The position numbers and the translations under genes are program-made. DNA of 52,763 nt. It comes from Lachnospiraceae bacterium. Its GTDB lineage: Bacteria > Bacillota > Clostridia > Lachnospirales > Lachnospiraceae. Below the pieces are notes generated by a model that did no database searches, was not told where the DNA came from, and was given only the letters and a program-made list of their open reading frames with translations. Shown here one piece after another: positions 49,290-52,763 of the stretch (positions within the stretch are counted from its first letter, which is position 1; every line of letters begins with the position of its first letter). The stretch is taken from assembly GCA_029067085.1 (NCBI GenBank), contig JAIEFE010000016.1, positions 1 to 52,763 of the forward strand, in the 5' to 3' direction.

Positions 49290-50351
49290 TTATGTTTGCA
49301 ATCCGTTCAGTCTTGCCAGAGCTTCTCTTGCGGGGGCGTAGTCTGCTCCACAGTTTTGGTAGTGGGTTCTGGCAATGTCTGTCTTGCCGAAGAGCTCATA
49401 AATATAGCCGATGTAATAGGAGGGCTCGCGTCTGTCACCCAGATCGCTTTCCGGGGCCGTCAGTGCGTCCACAAATTCCGTCAAGGCCTTTAACGGCTGG
49501 TTTAAATGCAGATAGAGCAGACCGGTCAGACAAAGATAATCCATATTGTTGCGGTAATACTCATGGTAGGAAAGCAGAAAATCGGCTTCGCTTGCCCGAC
49601 CCTGTTCCAGAAGCAAATGTCCATAGTTGTAGAGCAGGATGTGGGTGTAGTCCGCATGGGGGTCAGGATTGTGTTCCATGGCGTTCTGAAAATAGAGCAG
49701 GGCATTTTCCTGATCGCGCATCAGCATATAGCTCTGGCCCACCTGAAAATAGAGATAGGGATTTTCGGGATTACGTTCCAATTCCGACAGAAGCAGCTCC
49801 ATGTCTCGCAATGCCTTTTTCTGAAGTGCGTCGCCGTCACCGAGATAGCCGACATGATCCAGCGTGACGGGAGCAGTGTAGGAGCGGTAGGGTGCATTGC
49901 TCAGAGGAATCAGTGTTTCGTGGATCGGCATATCGTAGCGGTAATACCTGCGGTGGTAGATTCTGTCGATCGCGCAGATCTGACAGCGCTTCTCTCCGTC
50001 CGTCTCAAAATAGTCCATTCGTTTGATGCTGCCAACAGACTTGGGATTTTGGTCAATCTGCTTTTGCAGTTCTTCCCAGTCAAGCTCCGTGACAAACTCG
50101 TCGGTATCGACAGGAAAGATGATATTATGGGAGGCGCGTTCGGCTGCAAAGTTTCTGGCGGCTGAAAAATCATTGATCCACGTAAAATCATATACCTTTT
50201 CTGTATATCTGCGGGCAACTTCTCTGGAGTCATCCGTAGAGCCGGTGTCAACAACCACGATCTCAAAGGGGTAGGCATGCAGCGCAGACAGACACCTCTC
50301 CAGATTTTCGGCCTCATTTTTTGTTATGATGCAGGCGGATATGGGGATCAC
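49290..50351 (-). CDS. GT2 glycosyltransferase with TPR tail, array member 3, GTG start
   Basis: A 353-aa protein, closest in look to array member 1: ISACIITKNEAENLERCLSAL, IVVVDTGSTDDS, INDFSAARNFAA, DTDE near residue 84, and TPR-like helices (NPYLYFQVGQSYMLMRDQENALLYFQNAMEHNP). It starts with GTG in a GTGA overlap with the stop of the upstream member, so the two are translationally coupled. The ending YAPAREALARLNGLQT resembles member 1 (YAPAVEALKRLNDI). Confidence 0.85.
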   Translation of the reverse strand: MIPISACIITKNEAENLERCLSALHAYPFEIVVVDTGSTDDSREVARRYTEKVYDFTWINDFSAARNFAAERASHNIIFPVDTDEFVTELDWEELQKQIDQNPKSVGSIKRMDYFETDGEKRCQICAIDRIYHRRYYRYDMPIHETLIPLSNAPYRSYTAPVTLDHVGYLGDGDALQKKALRDMELLLSELERNPENPYLYFQVGQSYMLMRDQENALLYFQNAMEHNPDPHADYTHILLYNYGHLLLEQGRASEADFLLSYHEYYRNNMDYLCLTGLLYLHLNQPLKALTEFVDALTAPESDLGDRREPSYYIGYIYELFGKTDIARTHYQNCGADYAPAREALARLNGLQT

Positions 50352-51424
50352 GTAGGTTTCATCTCCTTCACTTTTTCCACAGCGGGCGCAAATCCTAATT
50401 CCGCTGCACGTTCATAGAAAGTGAGCGCAGTATCGGGGTTTCTCATCATCTCGTTGACCAGTCCGATGTTGTAGTAGGGGATGAAGGTATTTGCACCCTC
50501 CTCTCTCGCGGTCTGGCATTGCAGGGCCTTTAGATATTCCGCCATGGCGTTTAAGGGTTTTGGCGGATGAAGGTTCAGATAGGCGTTGCCCATGCTGCAG
50601 TAAAAGTTGGCGTCGTTTGCAAAATGCGCGTAAATCGGCTCAAAAAAGCGCACGGCCTCCCTGGAGCGGCCCGTGTGGTTCAGGGCGTTCAGATAAGCGG
50701 TAGCCATGATCTGCACCCAGGGCTCATAGGGATTTAAGGGCAGTGCAAAGGATTTTTTATAATTCATATAAGCATTTTCATAATCCCGAATGGCGTTGTA
50801 GGATTGCCCGATCTGAAAGTAGAGATAGGGATCCTCAGGCTTTTTTTTCAATTCCCGAAATAACAGCTCATTGTTGCGCTCAGCCTTTTTCCGCATGGTC
50901 TCTTTGTCGCTGTAGCCTGCGTGATCCACCGTCAGGGGAAGATCATAGCGCTCATAGAGGGAACTGTCGTCTTTAAGCGCCACGACCTGTTCGTGGATGA
51001 TGCCGGTGTAGTGGAAGCGCTTTTTTGAGAAGAGGCGCTCCACCCGGTCCGGATAGTTAGTCGGTGTGCCGTTTGCCTCAAAGTAGTTGTTGCGAAGCAG
51101 GCGGCCTACGCCTTCTCCATGCGTCTGTGCAATATCATATAATGCGGTCTCATCAAGTTCCGTCAGATACTCGTCGCAATCCAGAAAGAGAACCATGTTG
51201 TGGGAAGCTTTTTCCATGGCAAAGTTTCTGGCGGCGGAAAAGTCGTCGATCCAGGCAAAATCGTATATGGCAGCTCCGTGCTTGGCGGCAAGTTCCTTTG
51301 TTCTGTCCTCGGAGCCCGTGTCCACGTAGACGATCTCAAACGGGTATGAGGCAAGCGGGACGAGACAGTTTTCAATGTGCTGTTCCTCGTTTTTTCCGAT
51401 GATACAGACCGAAATCGGGATCAT
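50348..51424 (-). CDS. GT2 glycosyltransferase with TPR tail, array member 4
   Basis: A 358-aa protein starting at the ATG at 51424, with AAAGGAG about 9 nt upstream; the frame extends further upstream without a site. ISVCIIGKNEEQHIENCLVPL, IVYVDTGSEDRTKELA, IDDFSAARNFAM and DCDE near residue 83 define the GT-A part; TPR-like helices follow (DPYLYFQIGQSYNAIRDYENAYMNYKKSF). It resembles the modules of member 2. It overlaps member 3 by 4 nt. Confidence 0.85.
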   Translation of the reverse strand: MIPISVCIIGKNEEQHIENCLVPLASYPFEIVYVDTGSEDRTKELAAKHGAAIYDFAWIDDFSAARNFAMEKASHNMVLFLDCDEYLTELDETALYDIAQTHGEGVGRLLRNNYFEANGTPTNYPDRVERLFSKKRFHYTGIIHEQVVALKDDSSLYERYDLPLTVDHAGYSDKETMRKKAERNNELLFRELKKKPEDPYLYFQIGQSYNAIRDYENAYMNYKKSFALPLNPYEPWVQIMATAYLNALNHTGRSREAVRFFEPIYAHFANDANFYCSMGNAYLNLHPPKPLNAMAEYLKALQCQTAREEGANTFIPYYNIGLVNEMMRNPDTALTFYERAAELGFAPAVEKVKEMKPT

Positions 51425-51529
51425 AAGAATGTACTCCTTTATAGAGATGTGTATCGCGTCCGGCTTATCAGGTGTGACGCGGGTTACAGGAAGCATTCAC
51501 AGGGTGGCATTTCAGGTGTTTCCGGCTTT

Positions 51530-52591
51530 TCAGGTATGATGCAGATTCAGCAGCCGCTCTTTTGCAGGAGCAAAATCGCCGCACTGTGCATAGAGGGCGG
51601 CGGCGGAGGCGGGATCGCCCAAAAGTTCAAGGATGCGGCCGCACTGGTATGCCGGCAGAAAGCTGTTAGTGCCGTTTTGCCTGCCGGGAGGCATCTGTGA
51701 GACCTTCTGATACTGCGCGAGCGCTTCCTCGTACATGCCGTTGTCCTTGTAGATATTGCCCATCAGATATACAAAGTCTGTCACCTGTGAAAATTCGTCG
51801 TAAATGCCCTCAAAGCCCAGAGCGGTTTCGGCCTGTTTCGTCTGCAGCAATGCGTTGCCGTAGGAGACCACCATCGCCTGTACATAGGCGAGCTCGGGAT
51901 CTAAGTCAAAAGTCAGGCCTTTGTCATAGTATCCGCAGGCCCGCTCATAGTCGCTAAGAATTTCGCAGCTCTTGCCAAGCTGATAGTAGAGGTAGGGATT
52001 TTCGGGGTCAGCCTCGGCCTGTTTTTGAAGCAGCGTAAAGTTCCGCCTGTATTTGGCTTCGCGTTCCTCATCCGTCATATCGTAGCCGGTGTGGAGGAGG
52101 GTGGTGTTTAACAGGAGGCTGTCGATCTCATGGCCTCTGACGGGCGTGAGCTGCTCGTGGATAATACCGGTATAGCGGTAGAGACGCCTGTCAAAAAAAC
52201 GCTCGGTATAATCTGTATTGTTGAGCGTGAGCACACCGTTTTCCGTCACAAGGTTTTCTCTGGAGACGCTGCCCACCTTGTCCGCAAGATGCTTGCGGAA
52301 GTAGTTGAGTTCTTCCACATCGATGCTCTTTACGGTTTCGTCGCAGTCGATCATAAAGATCCAGTTGTTAGAGGCTTCCCGAAGGGAGAAGTTTCTGGCA
52401 GCGGAAAAGTCGTCACACCAGGCAAAATCCAGCACCTTATCCGCATAGTCTGCTGCAATCTCTTTTGTGCGGTCGGTGGAACCCGTGTCCACCACCACGA
52501 TCTCGAAGCCATAGGGCTTTATGGAGGAGAGGCAATTCTCGATCCGGGCTTCCTCATTTTTAGCGATGATGCAGACAGATATGGGATGCAT
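51530..52591 (-). CDS. GT2 glycosyltransferase with TPR tail, array member 5 (first in operon)
   Basis: A 353-aa protein. ISVCIIAKNEEARIENCLSSI, IVVVDTGSTDRTKEIA, CDDFSAARNFSL and DCDE near residue 83 form the GT-A site, then TPR-like helices (NPYLYYQLGKSCEILSDYERACGYYDKG). AAGGAGTCTTCC precedes the ATG. It is the first gene of the minus-strand array; an extended -10 promoter lies about 60 nt upstream. The most divergent member of the array. Confidence 0.85.
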   Translation of the reverse strand: MHPISVCIIAKNEEARIENCLSSIKPYGFEIVVVDTGSTDRTKEIAADYADKVLDFAWCDDFSAARNFSLREASNNWIFMIDCDETVKSIDVEELNYFRKHLADKVGSVSRENLVTENGVLTLNNTDYTERFFDRRLYRYTGIIHEQLTPVRGHEIDSLLLNTTLLHTGYDMTDEEREAKYRRNFTLLQKQAEADPENPYLYYQLGKSCEILSDYERACGYYDKGLTFDLDPELAYVQAMVVSYGNALLQTKQAETALGFEGIYDEFSQVTDFVYLMGNIYKDNGMYEEALAQYQKVSQMPPGRQNGTNSFLPAYQCGRILELLGDPASAAALYAQCGDFAPAKERLLNLHHT

Positions 52592-52644
52592 GGAAGACTC
52601 CTTCTCTCACTTCTGCAAATGTCAGTGAATCTATGATGATACCT

Positions 52645-52653
52645 ATTATATCA
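52645..52653 (-). promoter_or_regulatory. Extended -10 promoter of the glycosyltransferase array
   Basis: On the minus strand TGATATAAT, a perfect extended -10, about 55 nt before the ATG of array member 5. No good -35 is present. A near copy (TGATACAAT) lies at 52745-52737. Confidence 0.5.
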
Positions 52654-52687
52654 TATCTCGGATGCCAATATGGTGAAAATATTTATG

Positions 52688-52735
52688 AAAGAATTGCAAC
52701 GCAATTCTTTGGTCGCAGGATGCTGATCCTGCGAC
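52688..52735. other. Two adjacent stem-loops upstream of the glycosyltransferase array
   Basis: AAAGAATTGC/GCAATTCTTT (52688-52710, loop AAC), then GTCGCAGGAT/ATCCTGCGAC (52712-52735, loop GCTG). Both perfect 10-bp stems. Similar in plan to 34055-34101. Confidence 0.6.
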
Positions 52736-52763
52736 GATTGTATCATATCTCAGACGCCGATGT

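Larger units (their letters stand above)
52645..52761. repeat. Direct repeat of the promoter region flanking two stem-loops
   Basis: ATTATATCATATCTCGGATG at 52645 and ATTGTATCATATCTCAGACG at 52737 begin two imperfect 25-bp direct repeats (starts 92 bp apart; each continues GCC.AT). Between them are the two stem-loops at 52688-52735. The window ends just after the second copy. Confidence 0.55.

Noticed and set aside
1..52763. CRISPR array
   Set aside because: No regularly spaced short repeats with unique spacers were seen anywhere in the window.

Overview
The window looks like a chromosomal segment of a motile, low-to-mid-GC member of the Lachnospiraceae/Clostridia. The evidence is strong AGGAGG-type ribosome binding sites, SigD-type flagellar promoters, the Gram-positive fliW-csrA pair, an xpt-pbuX pair, ABC sugar uptake of the LplB/YtcP type, and a TnpV protein typical of clostridial mobile elements. 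The family assignment is inferred from gene content and style, not from a database search.

Region 1 (1-13.9 kb) is a mobile element of about 13.7 kb. The first bases look like the 3' end of a 23S rRNA gene. A tRNA-Asn gene downstream has been cut by the element: its first 25 nt are at 115-139 and its last 57 nt at 13841-13897. The junctions share a 10-bp core (TGGTAGAGCA). Joining the element-side flanks rebuilds an attP with 12-bp inverted arms 25 bp apart, as expected for a large serine integrase, and the integrase gene (12068-13681) lies beside the right end. Just inside the left end the element carries a complete tRNA-Asn gene with its own terminator, so it appears to replace the gene it destroys. 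The cargo looks like a defence island: a GNAT-like gene with a small partner, a 4-TM protein, an OLD-type ATPase/TOPRIM nuclease, a type I restriction-modification system (hsdM-hsdS-hsdR) and a SIR2-like protein. No relaxase or conjugation gene is present.

Region 2 (13.9-23.3 kb) is an alpha-galactoside utilisation locus: a divergent AraC regulator, a raffinose-synthase/Sip1-like GH36, a solute-binding protein, two permeases and a GH36 alpha-galactosidase. A 59-bp sequence is repeated upstream of both transcription units, each copy exactly 22 bp before a -10 box. It is the likely AraC operator. No ABC ATPase is in the locus, so a shared one elsewhere is likely.

Region 3 (23.3-31.4 kb) has, on the minus strand, an ECF-like sigma factor, a membrane protein and an ABC-2 exporter, then xpt-pbuX for xanthine salvage. 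On the plus strand follow a four-gene tRNA cluster (Glu, Met/Ile2-CAT, Asp, Leu) with promoter and terminator, and a HAD phosphatase/ROK regulator operon with a good promoter and a palindromic operator.

Region 4 (31.4-52.7 kb) is a late flagellar locus: flgM, flgN-like, two different flgK genes, flgL, fliW, csrA, flaG, fliD, fliS, a chaperone-like gene and fliC. SigD-type promoters precede flgM, flaG and fliC. The fliC leader has a perfect hairpin presenting AGGA, a candidate CsrA site next to the fliW-csrA genes. Two glycosyltransferases lie inside the locus. Downstream of fliC a minus-strand array of five GT2-TPR genes (six modules, one gene being a double fusion) probably glycosylates flagellin. 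Several compact intergenic stem-loop elements punctuate the region.
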